Numbered from the stretch's first letter, positions 6,998 through 13,810 are shown. The stretch: DNA of 15,417 nt from Candidatus Melainabacteria bacterium (GCA_003175915.1 PSRH01000192.1:1-15417), one strand, 5' to 3'. Notes: generated by a model from the letters alone, not told the origin. Made by a program: numbers and translations.

Positions 6998-8002
6998 TTA
7001 GTCGCCTTCAGAACTTGGCACCGCCTCACCCATTAGACGTAACTCCGCTCTTGCAAGCTTATAGTCGTCGCGGTCTTCATCCTGTTTCTTTGCCACCGCC
7101 AATCGCAAATGTTTCCTTGCCGTCTCCAGGTCACCGTTCAATTCTGATTGCACCCCAATCACGTAGTGCGCTGTTACCAGTGGCCCGCCATACTGGTCTG
7201 TCTCCTTCAATACGTCATCAATAGAAACCTGTCCGGCCAAATAGCGCAGGCAGGGTATTGGCCAAATCCTTTCATGATTCGGAAAGCGATTCAACCAGAC
7301 TGACAGTGTCTCACCCAGTACGGCAGCGGCCTCCTTTTCTCTCCTCTCATGTTTGAGCGCAAAAAACCAATGAATGGTATTTGCTAGTCGATCATCGCTA
7401 AGCGTCCAACGCAGATCTGATTTTTCAGATTTGATCTTTGCGAATGCCTGACAAGCGAGTCCAAAATTTCCCTTGAGCATTGCTTCTTGAGCTGCGCTCA
7501 GTGAGCATTGTGAAAGAGCATCCTTAAGAATCGCAATTAACATCCGATCGGACTGCCATGATGTATACGAGACTTTGGTCCCATTTGAAAGGGTTACAAC
7601 CATGCAGGGAAATACTTCACAGGAAAACTTCTGCGATAAATCATCGAAGAGCTGGTGCGGTGCGTTTTCCTGCCGCTCCACTTTGACCGGGATAAAGTTA
7701 TTGCGTATAAGTTCCACGACATCGCGGTTGTTAAAGAGCGTGTTTTCAAATAAATTTGTTAGGACAATACCGAGTAAATTCTTTTCATCGCAAAAGTAAT
7801 AAAGCGTCGGCGTCGAGAGAAGATCCTTCCGATTTGGCTCGATCGGCTTCGGTTGCTGCCAGACCAGGAGATCTTGTGTCCTCTTCGGTGGGAAGTAAGT
7901 CCCATAGCAAATTACCAGGGCTCGCAAGAGAAGCAAAATCAGGCACGAAACCAGCATTACCCGCGGCAAAGAGTTAGTTCTGCCCAGCTCAGTCATTAGC
8001 AT
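6998..8002 (-). CDS. Membrane-anchored thioredoxin-fold protein without CxxC, with TPR-like C-terminus
   Basis: A 334-residue protein. One membrane helix (about 14-33) is followed by a region (about 64-163) with the layout of thioredoxin-like domains of the Thioredoxin_7 type: strand PTLYYF, a loop where the active site should lie, helix DVVELIRNNF, strand IPVKVE, then the cis-Pro-like VFPCMVV (130-136) and a strand/turn with LSNG. The expected CxxC is missing: that position reads LTNLFENTLF. Cysteines remain at 71, 128 and 133. The remainder is helical with TPR-like pairs at about 171-190 and 277-303. The gene overlaps the ABC permease by 14 bases, so it is translationally coupled to the exporter and may act with it as a non-redox chaperone or adaptor (inference). 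ATG 7996 is an alternative start. Thioredoxin-fold assignment is by pattern only. Confidence 0.78.
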   Translation of the reverse strand: MLMTELGRTNSLPRVMLVSCLILLLLRALVICYGTYFPPKRTQDLLVWQQPKPIEPNRKDLLSTPTLYYFCDEKNLLGIVLTNLFENTLFNNRDVVELIRNNFIPVKVERQENAPHQLFDDLSQKFSCEVFPCMVVTLSNGTKVSYTSWQSDRMLIAILKDALSQCSLSAAQEAMLKGNFGLACQAFAKIKSEKSDLRWTLSDDRLANTIHWFFALKHERREKEAAAVLGETLSVWLNRFPNHERIWPIPCLRYLAGQVSIDDVLKETDQYGGPLVTAHYVIGVQSELNGDLETARKHLRLAVAKKQDEDRDDYKLARAELRLMGEAVPSSEGD

Positions 8003-8765
8003 AAAAGAACTCTCTGCGATTCATAGCGAACATGCTCAGAGTAAGATAACAAACAACATTGGAGACGTATATAACAATATCAATGAGTGGCAGTCTCGAC
8101 GATTTAAAAACGTGATAAGAGTCAATTCCTACCGAAAAGAAACTGAAGAGAAACTGCGCCGCAGTCACGACCGAGTTCGATAATTCGCTTACAGAAAGCG
8201 AAGTTATAAATGACATGGTGCCAACACCCATAGTGATAAGAACGCAGGCCGCCCAGATCCAGGCAAAAATCCAATAACCCCACGGGGACGGCAGCGACGA
8301 AATCAGGACTATTAGCGCAGTATAGCTGATAGCGTTCAAAATAGCGTCAGCAACCGAATAGCAATCAAGCACGTCTCGCGGTTGCCGACCAGCCACACCG
8401 GCAAGTGCGAAGGCTAAAACGGCCTGAATTATTACAATAGCAAGTATAAAAATTACTCCACTGAGCCACTTAGAAAGGACATAGGACCAACGTGGTAAAG
8501 GTCTCGAAAATATCAGGGATAGATATTCGCCATCCTTTCGCTGCTGAGTGTTAGCAAATTGCGGGCTAATAACATAAAGCGCCACGCACATGGGAATAAA
8601 GGGCCCGAACAACATACTGCGCGCCCATTCACGGGTAACTACAAGGTCAGTCGATAAGAGCGCCCCCACCCACAGGGCCCAACCCAAAATCAACATGCTG
8701 ATCGAAATTAATGTACGCCAGTACAAATAGCGCCTTATGGTAAACATCAGGATTGCAATGCTCAT
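7989..8765 (-). CDS. ABC-2 type transporter permease
   Basis: A 258-residue membrane protein with six or seven hydrophobic segments (about 18-38, 50-70, 101-124, 141-157, 165-190, 198-215 and 228-247). The cytoplasmic segment EYLSLIFSRPLPRWSYVLSKWL (about 80-101) matches the coupling region of ABC-2 permeases (typically SRPVSRxxYVLGK), known from export systems of the GldF/NosY type. The ATG overlaps the ATPase stop by four bases (ATGA), and the end overlaps the next gene, so the three form a tightly coupled operon. The permease would dimerise and move a substrate outward across the cytoplasmic membrane using the ATPase at 8762-9766. The substrate is unknown. Confidence 0.92.
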   Translation of the reverse strand: MSIAILMFTIRRYLYWRTLISISMLILGWALWVGALLSTDLVVTREWARSMLFGPFIPMCVALYVISPQFANTQQRKDGEYLSLIFSRPLPRWSYVLSKWLSGVIFILAIVIIQAVLAFALAGVAGRQPRDVLDCYSVADAILNAISYTALIVLISSLPSPWGYWIFAWIWAACVLITMGVGTMSFITSLSVSELSNSVVTAAQFLFSFFSVGIDSYHVFKSSRLPLIDIVIYVSNVVCYLTLSMFAMNRREFFYAND

Positions 8766-9766
8766 TGCTCGTTTTCTTCCTTGATTGCTGCAGATGTTTG
8801 GGTAGACTGCTGTTGAACCGCGGGCCTGAAGAGTTCCGACAGGCTCCTTCGATCGAAGAAGACTTCATCGAGACGGATGCCACTCTGAACCAATCGTTCA
8901 ATAACTTTCGGTCCATCATGTCGATTCGTCAGTAAAATTTTCGCGTATCCGTCGTTTTGATCTGCCAGCGTAACACCACATTCGGTCAGTACCCTTGTGA
9001 GAAGATCAATGTCTGGCTTCTCTTCTTCAGGCCACTTGGCGATCAGTAACTTCCTGTTTAGGGTGCTGATCGCTTCTTCAGTTTCAATCTTCCCCTTACG
9101 AATAAAGGCGAAGCGCGTGCACACACGCTCGATTTCATCCAGGTGATGCGAGTTTATAACAACAGTAACTCCGTCCTTTCGAAAACGCTTTAAGATGTTG
9201 CGCACCATTTCCATTCCGGGCGGATCCATGCCGGAAGTGGGTTCGTCCAGAAAACACAATTTGGGCTTGCCGATGAGCACTTGCGCCAGACCAAGACGCT
9301 GAAGCATTCCGCGCGAGAATTTGGCGATCTGACGTCTGGCGACATTTTCTAGCTCAACCGCGGCAAGGGCATCATCTATTTCCTTCTTAGCTGCTTGATC
9401 GCTTGAACGTCCGGCAAGCATTTGATGAAAAGTGAGAAACTCTCGCGGATTCATCCAGTTTTCGAAACTAGGTCGTTCCGGCAAAAATCCTGTCACTCGC
9501 CGCACGTCTATATGATCCGGCGGTTTGCCAAAAATTCTGATTCTTCCCCTGGAAGGTCTGAGCAGGGCAAGCATACAACCCATAAGCGTAGTCTTTCCGG
9601 CGCCATTCGGGCCGATGAGGGCAAATATGTCTCCGTCTGCCACTCGCAAACTAACGTCATCAAGCACCTTAATACGACCAAAGTTAAATGACTTGCCCAG
9701 GTTCTCGATCAGAATCGCCGGCGCCTTTGAAGCTTCTTCAGTGACTGTATTTAATGTGGTCGACAC
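8762..9766 (-). CDS. ABC transporter ATP-binding protein (ABC-2 exporter type)
   Basis: A 334-residue protein. The nucleotide-binding domain (about 17-230) has Walker A GPNGAGKTT (52-60), a GFLPE segment (93-97) at the Q-loop position as usual in GldA/NatA-like proteins, signature FSRGM (150-154, a degenerate LSGGQ), Walker B LCFLDEP with catalytic E175, a D-loop (SGMDPPG) and H-loop H207. The residue pattern is that of an active ATPase. The last roughly 100 residues form a C-terminal domain common in this subfamily, ending in a Gln/Glu-rich tail. The start is GTG 9766 with only a weak ribosome site; no better in-frame start exists before the first conserved strand. It powers the permease encoded immediately downstream with a four-base overlap. 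Confidence 0.95.
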   Translation of the reverse strand: MSTTLNTVTEEASKAPAILIENLGKSFNFGRIKVLDDVSLRVADGDIFALIGPNGAGKTTLMGCMLALLRPSRGRIRIFGKPPDHIDVRRVTGFLPERPSFENWMNPREFLTFHQMLAGRSSDQAAKKEIDDALAAVELENVARRQIAKFSRGMLQRLGLAQVLIGKPKLCFLDEPTSGMDPPGMEMVRNILKRFRKDGVTVVINSHHLDEIERVCTRFAFIRKGKIETEEAISTLNRKLLIAKWPEEEKPDIDLLTRVLTECGVTLADQNDGYAKILLTNRHDGPKVIERLVQSGIRLDEVFFDRRSLSELFRPAVQQQSTQTSAAIKEENEQ

Positions 9767-9845
9767 AATGAACTACTCAACCAGGGCTGAGACATGCAGA
9801 ATTCGAATTACGGCTTAGTAAGCAGCTCAGCGCATACCGCTGTCT

Positions 9846-9851
9846 ATTATA
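9846..9851 (-). promoter_or_regulatory. Likely -10 element for the ABC exporter operon
   Basis: On the minus strand this is a perfect TATAAT within ATATAATAG, about 80 bases before GTG 9766. No consensus -35 is seen at 16-18 bases, but the palindrome TAAGATTCTTA (9867-9877) occupies that position, which fits a promoter helped or blocked by a regulator. A small hairpin, CAGCG-N5-CGCTG (9828-9842), lies just downstream near the expected start of transcription. Confidence 0.45.
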
Positions 9852-9866
9852 TTAAATTCCCAGCCC

Positions 9867-9877
9867 TAAGATTCTTA
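9867..9877. promoter_or_regulatory. Candidate operator palindrome TAAGA-T-TCTTA
   Basis: A perfect 11-base palindrome in the divergent gap between the ABC operon and the BMP gene. It covers the -35 position of the predicted minus-strand promoter, and the octamer ATGCGCAT (9877-9884) abuts it. A chance palindrome of this size in 230 bases is possible, so confidence is low. Confidence 0.3.
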
Positions 9878-9999
9878 TGCGCATTGTTGCAAATTATCGA
9901 TAGGGAGCAAGCCTTGAAAGAGGTAGCCAAGCATACCCGAACAAGCAATTGGTGTACTATGTCGCCATTCCACCAGGTCTTGCTACGGAGTTAGAGTCT

Positions 10000-11103
10000 A
10001 TGCGAGTGTTGCTACTCAGATTGATCATCTGTTTCGTCACTTTACCCATCGTGGCAACTGCGGGTCGTTCCGCTAACCAACAGGCGGCCGAACCATTTAA
10101 AGTGGGCTTCGTCATGACTGGACCGGCTGCTGATCTGGGTTGGAACTACACCCACGACCAGGGGCGTAAGTTCTTAGAACAGTCCTTCAACGGTAAAGTT
10201 CAAACTACGCTAGTTGAAAAGGTGCCTGAGAGTGCCGAAGTTGAACGCGTGATGGAAAAAATGATTGCTCAGGGCACGAAGTTGATCTTTGCCACATCCT
10301 ATGGGTATTTAGAACCAGCGCTAAGAGTTGCGTCTCGTCATCCCGACATAATAATAATGCAGTGTCAACGCTCAAGCCCCCCATCTGCAAAGAACGTCGG
10401 CGCATATTTTGTTGACCCGAACGGGCCTCTGTACGTCGCTGGGGTTGTCGCCGGACGCCTTACCAAAACGGGAAAAGTAGGCTGCGTGGCGGCACACCCT
10501 ATCGCTGTCGTACTAACGACCTTCAATGCTTTTGCGCTTGGCGTTCAGAGCGTCAATCCAAAGGCGCGGATTCAAATTGTTTGGACGGGAAGTTGGTCCG
10601 ATACTCCGCTTGAAGCTGAAGCGACGAAAGGATTGATCGACTCCGGTGCGGACGTCGTTTTTTCTGAGATGAGCAGCGCTATGACGGTTGTGCAAACAGC
10701 AGCAAAAGCTGGTATTCACAGCGCAGGCTGTTGTGTAGATCTAAAAAATGAATCGCCGAAAAGCTGGCTCACCGGTCAACATTTTAACTGGGGACCGCTT
10801 TATGTGAAGACGGTTCAATCAGTGATGGACCACACCTGGAAACCGGGTGACAGGTACTACGGGATGAAAGAAGGCTACTCAGATCTGTCCTCTTTCGGAA
10901 CGGACGTACCAGAAAAAGTGAAGAAAGAAGCTATGTCGGTAAAAAAGCGCATCGATGACGGCGACATAGTAGTTTTCAAAGGACCGCTGAAAGATCAAGA
11001 CGGGCGGCAGAGAGTTAAACCTGGAGAAATTCTCGACATCAAGGCGCTTACGAATGTGAACTGGATAGTACAGGGAGTTGACGGTCCCATTCCGCATCAA
11101 TGA
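10000..11103 (+). CDS. BMP-family periplasmic substrate-binding protein
   Basis: A 367-residue protein of the Bmp/PnrA family (basic membrane protein, PF02608), which binds nucleosides or related compounds for ABC import. Family landmarks are KVGFVMTGPAADLGWNYTHDQG (34-55), the FATSYGY segment (97-103), VGAYFVDPNGPLYVAGVVAGRLTKTGKVG (133-161), FALGVQS (178-184) and FSEMSSAMTVVQTAAKAG (221-238). An N-terminal signal peptide (MRVLLLRLIICFVTLPIVATA) suggests secretion; a lipobox is not evident, unlike many lipoprotein members. GGAG at 9987-9990, nine bases before ATG 10000, supports this start over TTG 9949, which would add 17 residues before the signal. No ATPase or permease of the matching importer lies nearby: the ABC genes upstream are divergent and of exporter type. 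It converges with the ATL gene, with eight bases between stops. Confidence 0.9.
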   Translation: MRVLLLRLIICFVTLPIVATAGRSANQQAAEPFKVGFVMTGPAADLGWNYTHDQGRKFLEQSFNGKVQTTLVEKVPESAEVERVMEKMIAQGTKLIFATSYGYLEPALRVASRHPDIIIMQCQRSSPPSAKNVGAYFVDPNGPLYVAGVVAGRLTKTGKVGCVAAHPIAVVLTTFNAFALGVQSVNPKARIQIVWTGSWSDTPLEAEATKGLIDSGADVVFSEMSSAMTVVQTAAKAGIHSAGCCVDLKNESPKSWLTGQHFNWGPLYVKTVQSVMDHTWKPGDRYYGMKEGYSDLSSFGTDVPEKVKKEAMSVKKRIDDGDIVVFKGPLKDQDGRQRVKPGEILDIKALTNVNWIVQGVDGPIPHQ

Positions 11104-11111
11104 AAGCTTCC

Positions 11112-11504
11112 TTACCTACGCCGTTTGGCGATGTCACGTGCACCGTCCAACCAAAGATGTTTGGAAAGATCGAGCTTGTTTTCCGAATCAAAGACAATAC
11201 CTTCAGCCTCGAGTAGATGCTTTTGAAAATCCGGAGGCATTCCTGGATTTTTGTGCGTGCTTATGCCGCCGGTGGAATTGACCACCCGGTGCCAGGGAAC
11301 GTTTTTAGAATCGAACCCCGACTTGCTCGTCGTAGTGCCAGTTGACTTGCGCTTTTTCGTTGGTCCAGGCAATGCTCGCAGTGCCCAGCCAACCCCTTGC
11401 GCGCTCAGTCGTTTTTCCAGGAGGTCCGAAATCAGGCCATAAGTCAAAACGCGCCCGCGTGGAATTTTCTTTACTATTTTGTAGACTTCAGCATATACCG
11501 ACAT
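11112..11504 (-). CDS. atl: Alkyltransferase-like protein (ATL), MGMT-fold DNA lesion binder
   Basis: A 130-residue protein with the DNA-binding domain of O6-alkylguanine-DNA alkyltransferase. The family elements are VYKIVKKIPRGRVLTYGLIS (7-26), VGWALRAL (38-45) and VPWHRVVNSTGGIS (69-82). The reactive Cys of the PCHR motif is replaced by Trp (W71), the mark of ATL proteins, which bind O6-alkylguanine and direct it to nucleotide excision repair without removing the alkyl group. Between VGWALRAL and PWHR there is a basic, Ser/Thr-rich insert (about 47-67) longer than I expect for the family. The length is close to E. coli YbaZ. The start has only a weak ribosome site. It lies 31 bases after the DUF899 gene on the same strand, so it may be the fourth gene of that operon. 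Confidence 0.9.
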   Translation of the reverse strand: MSVYAEVYKIVKKIPRGRVLTYGLISDLLEKRLSAQGVGWALRALPGPTKKRKSTGTTTSKSGFDSKNVPWHRVVNSTGGISTHKNPGMPPDFQKHLLEAEGIVFDSENKLDLSKHLWLDGARDIAKRRR

Positions 11505-11535
11505 GCTGTCGCTCGCCCGAGGAGAAGATTGAAGT

Positions 11536-12288
11536 CTAGCTCTTCTTTGTCAGAAGCTCCACGTAAATATCCTTAAAAGTCTGATCGCCATACTTGTCGT
11601 GATGGCGCACCCAGGCCATTGGATAGGGAAGGCCCTCCTCGTTCCGTCCTTTTGGAACAATATCGAGTAACGAGTACATAATCATAAATTCTTCCAACCC
11701 CCGACCATAACTTGAATAAGTATGGAAAATTTTCCCATCCCTATCTTTGTGGAAAACACTGATGCCCGGTCCTTCGCTTGACGGAAAAGTGGTCATCGCA
11801 TAATTGTAGTAGACCTGCTTTTGATCTTTCGGATCACCGGGGAATGAGACGTGGAAGTCGTCATTGAAGTCAGAATTGAATGACGACAACCACTTGAATT
11901 TCCATCCCATGCGTTTCCTGAACGGTTCGATCTTGTCAAATTCAGCGCGGGAGATAGTCACCATATTCGTATCCCGCTCTCGCAAATGGACAATGACCGA
12001 ATCGTAATTATCCGCTAGCAGCGAGCAACTCTTGCAGCCTTCGGTCCAATCTGGTTGGAACATGAAGTGATAGACAATTAGTTGAGTCCTCCCGTCGAAT
12101 AGGTCGCTTAGCTTCTCCTTACCCTTGGGCCCATCAAATACGTATTCCTTATCGATAGCAACCCAGGGGAGCTCCCGACGCTCCTTGGCTATTTGATCGC
12201 GCTGGCGTGTCAGTTCTTTTTCCTTTTTCAAGAGTTCTTTACGCTTAGCGACCCATTCTTCTTTGGAAACAACTTTGTGATCAGGCAT
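11536..12288 (-). CDS. DUF899 family protein (thioredoxin-like fold)
   Basis: A 250-residue protein that I recognise as DUF899 from its full-length pattern: VVSKEEWVAKRKELLKKEKE at the start, RRELPWVAIDKEYVFDGPKG (38-57), LSDLFDGRTQLIVYHFMF (60-77), PDWTEGCKSCSLLADN (79-94), RMGWKFKWLSSFNSDFN and VFHKDRDGKIFHTYSSYGRG. The fold is thioredoxin-like; C85 and C88 form a CxxC. The biochemical function is not established. The start is supported by GAGGAG at 12297-12302, eight bases upstream of ATG 12288. It follows the SRPBCC gene by 21 bases. DUF899 genes are often found with ArsR and SRPBCC genes, as here, which suggests a shared stress or small-molecule response. Confidence 0.93.
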   Translation of the reverse strand: MPDHKVVSKEEWVAKRKELLKKEKELTRQRDQIAKERRELPWVAIDKEYVFDGPKGKEKLSDLFDGRTQLIVYHFMFQPDWTEGCKSCSLLADNYDSVIVHLRERDTNMVTISRAEFDKIEPFRKRMGWKFKWLSSFNSDFNDDFHVSFPGDPKDQKQVYYNYAMTTFPSSEGPGISVFHKDRDGKIFHTYSSYGRGLEEFMIMYSLLDIVPKGRNEEGLPYPMAWVRHHDKYGDQTFKDIYVELLTKKS

Positions 12289-12309
12289 AGGGCAAGCTCC
12301 TCATGCGGT

Positions 12310-12756
12310 TCAGGCGACGAATCGAGCCAGTTTCTCCAGGCATTCTTGCCATCCCATTGTGTGCCCTTCAACAGACTTGGCCAAGGCAAAGTTAGAGTGC
12401 ACCAGATGAATCTCCGTCTCGCTACCTCGCGCAATGAATTCTACGGACACAATCGTGTCGCTGGCGGGATACTCGGCGGAGCCGTTGGTCCAGGAGTAAA
12501 CAAGCTTCTGATTCGGAATGATTTCCTTGAACGTTCCATAAACTAACCCGGGACTACCATCGGCACAGTTTGCTTCGATGCGATATTGTCCGCCAACTTT
12601 CAATTCCTGCGTCACGCGCGCGCGAGCCACCTTATCGCAGCCAAACCACTGGCTGATCTGTTCCGGTTCTGTCCATGCTCTGTACACTTTTTCAACGGGG
12701 GCCTGGATCGTTCTTCTTACTTCAAGCGTATTAGTTTTAGTGTTAGTCCCGACCAT
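12310..12756 (-). CDS. SRPBCC/AHSA1-domain protein
   Basis: A 148-residue protein filling one START-like (SRPBCC, AHSA1) domain. The diagnostic segments are VRRTIQAPVEKVYRAWTEPEQISQWFG (13-39), the GGQYRIE strand (55-61), YGTFKEIIPNQKLVYSW (73-89) and the C-terminal helix HTMGWQECLEKLARFV. The fold has a deep hydrophobic cavity and probably binds a small ligand in the cytoplasm. ATG 12756 is preferred over the longer frame from 12834, because AAGGAG (12766-12771) lies nine bases upstream and the extra 26 residues are not family-like. The ATG overlaps the end of arsR by 14 bases, so the two are translationally coupled. ArsR-SRPBCC pairs are a common arrangement in which the regulator controls its partner. 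Confidence 0.93.
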   Translation of the reverse strand: MVGTNTKTNTLEVRRTIQAPVEKVYRAWTEPEQISQWFGCDKVARARVTQELKVGGQYRIEANCADGSPGLVYGTFKEIIPNQKLVYSWTNGSAEYPASDTIVSVEFIARGSETEIHLVHSNFALAKSVEGHTMGWQECLEKLARFVA

Positions 12757-13099
12757 GCTTTTCTTCTCCTTGTTTGGACTTGAGGTATTTTTCCAGCGAA
12801 TCGAGCTGTCTGTTCCAGAATCGACTGTAAGCACCTAGCCACTCGCTCGCTTCCGACATCGGCTCAGCGCAAAGCTTGAGGTAGTGCGTTCGCCCTTTCC
12901 GCTCGCGCGAAACTAGCTTTGCACTTTCAAGCAGTTTGAGATGCTTTGATATCGCCGGTAGTGACATCTTGAACGGCTCAGCGAGTTCAAGGACCGTGCA
13001 GGTCCCTTTGCTTGCCAAATTACCAATTATCGCGCGCCGTGTTGGATCAGAAAGCGCAAAGAATGTGTGGTCGAGCTGTTCAGAATAATGTTTAACCAT
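12743..13099 (-). CDS. ArsR-family winged-helix repressor of the SRPBCC-linked type
   Basis: A 118-residue regulator. It has the N-terminal helix with ALSDPTRRAIIGNLA (15-29), the recognition region MSLPAISKHLKLLESAKLVSRERKGRTHYLKL (45-76, helix-turn-helix plus wing) and a Trp-rich C-terminal helix (EWLGAYSRFWNRQLDSLEKYL). The Cys motif of metal-sensing ArsR proteins (ELCVC) is absent: the equivalent region reads TVLELAEPF, so it is not an arsenic or cadmium sensor of the classical kind. ATG 13099 is chosen over 13150 because family members begin just before the SEQLDHTFFALSDP segment and because the predicted transcription start falls on this ATG. No ribosome site precedes it, which fits a leaderless message. 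It should repress its own operon by binding the palindrome that covers the -10 and start codon. Confidence 0.93.
   Translation of the reverse strand: MVKHYSEQLDHTFFALSDPTRRAIIGNLASKGTCTVLELAEPFKMSLPAISKHLKLLESAKLVSRERKGRTHYLKLCAEPMSEASEWLGAYSRFWNRQLDSLEKYLKSKQGEEKHGRD
12766..12771 (-). promoter_or_regulatory. Ribosome binding site fixing the SRPBCC start at 12756
   Basis: AAGGAG on the minus strand, nine bases before ATG 12756 and inside the last codons of arsR. It sets the start of the SRPBCC protein within the upstream gene. Confidence 0.7.
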
Positions 13100-13107
13100 A
13101 CAGTTAA
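13092..13107. promoter_or_regulatory. Candidate ArsR operator TTAAC-N6-GTTAA
   Basis: A 16-base palindrome with perfect five-base arms: TTAAC at 13092-13096 and GTTAA at 13103-13107. It covers the arsR start codon (13097-13099) and the end of the predicted -10. A bound dimer would block RNA polymerase. I recall similar TTAACCATATGGTTAA-like sites upstream of other ArsR-SRPBCC pairs, but cannot check this. Confidence 0.6.
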
Positions 13108-13135
13108 CTATGTCATGCCCTTTTGATTTTGTCAA
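13107..13135 (-). promoter_or_regulatory. Promoter of the arsR operon, predicted leaderless
   Basis: On the minus strand: -35 TTGACA (perfect consensus, 13130-13135), a 17-base spacer, and -10 CATAGT (13107-13112, four of six). Six to eight bases past the -10 falls at 13099-13101, on or one to two bases before the ATG, so the message would have essentially no leader. The absence of any Shine-Dalgarno site before ATG 13099 agrees. Confidence 0.7.
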
Positions 13136-13170
13136 GCCATCTATTAGCAAGTTGATTGAATGATAGTCGA

Positions 13171-13203
13171 TCTCAACCTCAGCACAGCGTACTCAGGTTG
13201 AGA
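13171..13203. repeat. Perfect 9-base inverted repeat in the arsR/iron-permease divergent gap
   Basis: TCTCAACCT (13171-13179) and AGGTTGAGA (13195-13203) are exact inverted copies separated by 15 bases. It lies behind the arsR promoter and about 100 bases before the permease ATG. It could be an operator for the permease or a hairpin in its leader. No T-run follows, so it is not a classical terminator. Confidence 0.55.
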
Positions 13204-13303
13204 GGTCCCAGGCCAGTCAGCAACGAGCCCGGATTCCAGGAACTCAACACGCTGTTTTCCGTCGGCTTTTTTAACAGCCCATTTGCGATGCTGACATTTC
13301 CAA

Positions 13304-13726
13304 ATGAACAAATTTCTCGAACATCTTTCTCAGCGAGCAACACGGTTTACCGCCAGTGCATTTGGCTTCGGCTTCGCTCTAGCAATTGTTGTGTTCTGGT
13401 TGATTCTTGGGCCCGTGTTTCATTTTTCGGAGGAGTGGCAACTGGTGATCAACACCTTAACCACCATAATTACTTTTCTTATGGTCTTCCTGATTCAGCG
13501 GGCACAGAATAAAGACGTTCTGGCGCTTCACTTGAAACTAAACGAGTTGATCGCTTCTCAGCAGGGTGCAAGTAACAGGCTCTTGAATGTTGAAGAAAGA
13601 ACCGAAAAGGAGCTGGAAGCTTTCAAAGAATTGCACGAGCAATTACCAAAAGATTCTGTGGCAGCCCATTCTATTGAACACGCTGTCAAATCCGAAACAA
13701 TCCTACCCTCTCAGAATAAAGACTGA
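13304..13726 (+). CDS. Low-affinity iron permease family protein
   Basis: A 140-residue protein of the low-affinity iron permease family (PF04120). It has two membrane helices (about 17-39 and 46-66). The second runs into the conserved segment WQLVINTLTTIITFLMVFLIQRAQNKDVLALHLKLNELI (45-83), the family signature, followed by a soluble, charged C-terminal helix region. The name comes from yeast Fet4-type annotation; iron transport by the short bacterial members is unproven. ATG 13304 is the first possible start after an in-frame TGA at 13292. There is no clear ribosome site, so expression may be weak or use an unusual leader. It precedes the His-rich gene on the same strand after 135 bases. 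Confidence 0.9.
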   Translation: MNKFLEHLSQRATRFTASAFGFGFALAIVVFWLILGPVFHFSEEWQLVINTLTTIITFLMVFLIQRAQNKDVLALHLKLNELIASQQGASNRLLNVEERTEKELEAFKELHEQLPKDSVAAHSIEHAVKSETILPSQNKD

Positions 13727-13774
13727 ACAAGAAATCAAACTGTCCAGGATTTTCATCTGAATTCAGTGCAAGCA

Positions 13775-13810
13775 GAGTCAACAGTTGCGTCACTGCTGAG
13801 TTAATGACTC
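13775..13810. promoter_or_regulatory. Inverted repeat GAGTCA-N24-TGACTC upstream of the His-rich gene
   Basis: Exact six-base arms at 13775-13780 and 13805-13810 enclose a shorter stem-loop, CAGT (13782-13785) with ACTG (13792-13795). The right arm overlaps the candidate -35 at 13804-13809. It could be a regulator site or a folded end of the upstream message. Confidence 0.35.

Noticed and set aside
9949..9999. TTG start adding 17 residues to the BMP protein
   Set aside because: The extra residues precede a normal signal peptide, and GGAG is correctly placed for ATG 10000.
12757..12834. Longer SRPBCC start at 12834
   Set aside because: ATG 12756 has AAGGAG at the right spacing and begins at the usual family start; the extension only runs inside arsR.
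13100..13150. Longer ArsR start at 13150
   Set aside because: It would place the predicted promoter inside the coding region and adds residues not seen in the family.
13251..13278. GCTGTT/AACAGC hairpin as a terminator
   Set aside because: Six-base stem with a 16-base loop, the T-run lies inside the loop, and no gene on the plus strand ends just upstream.
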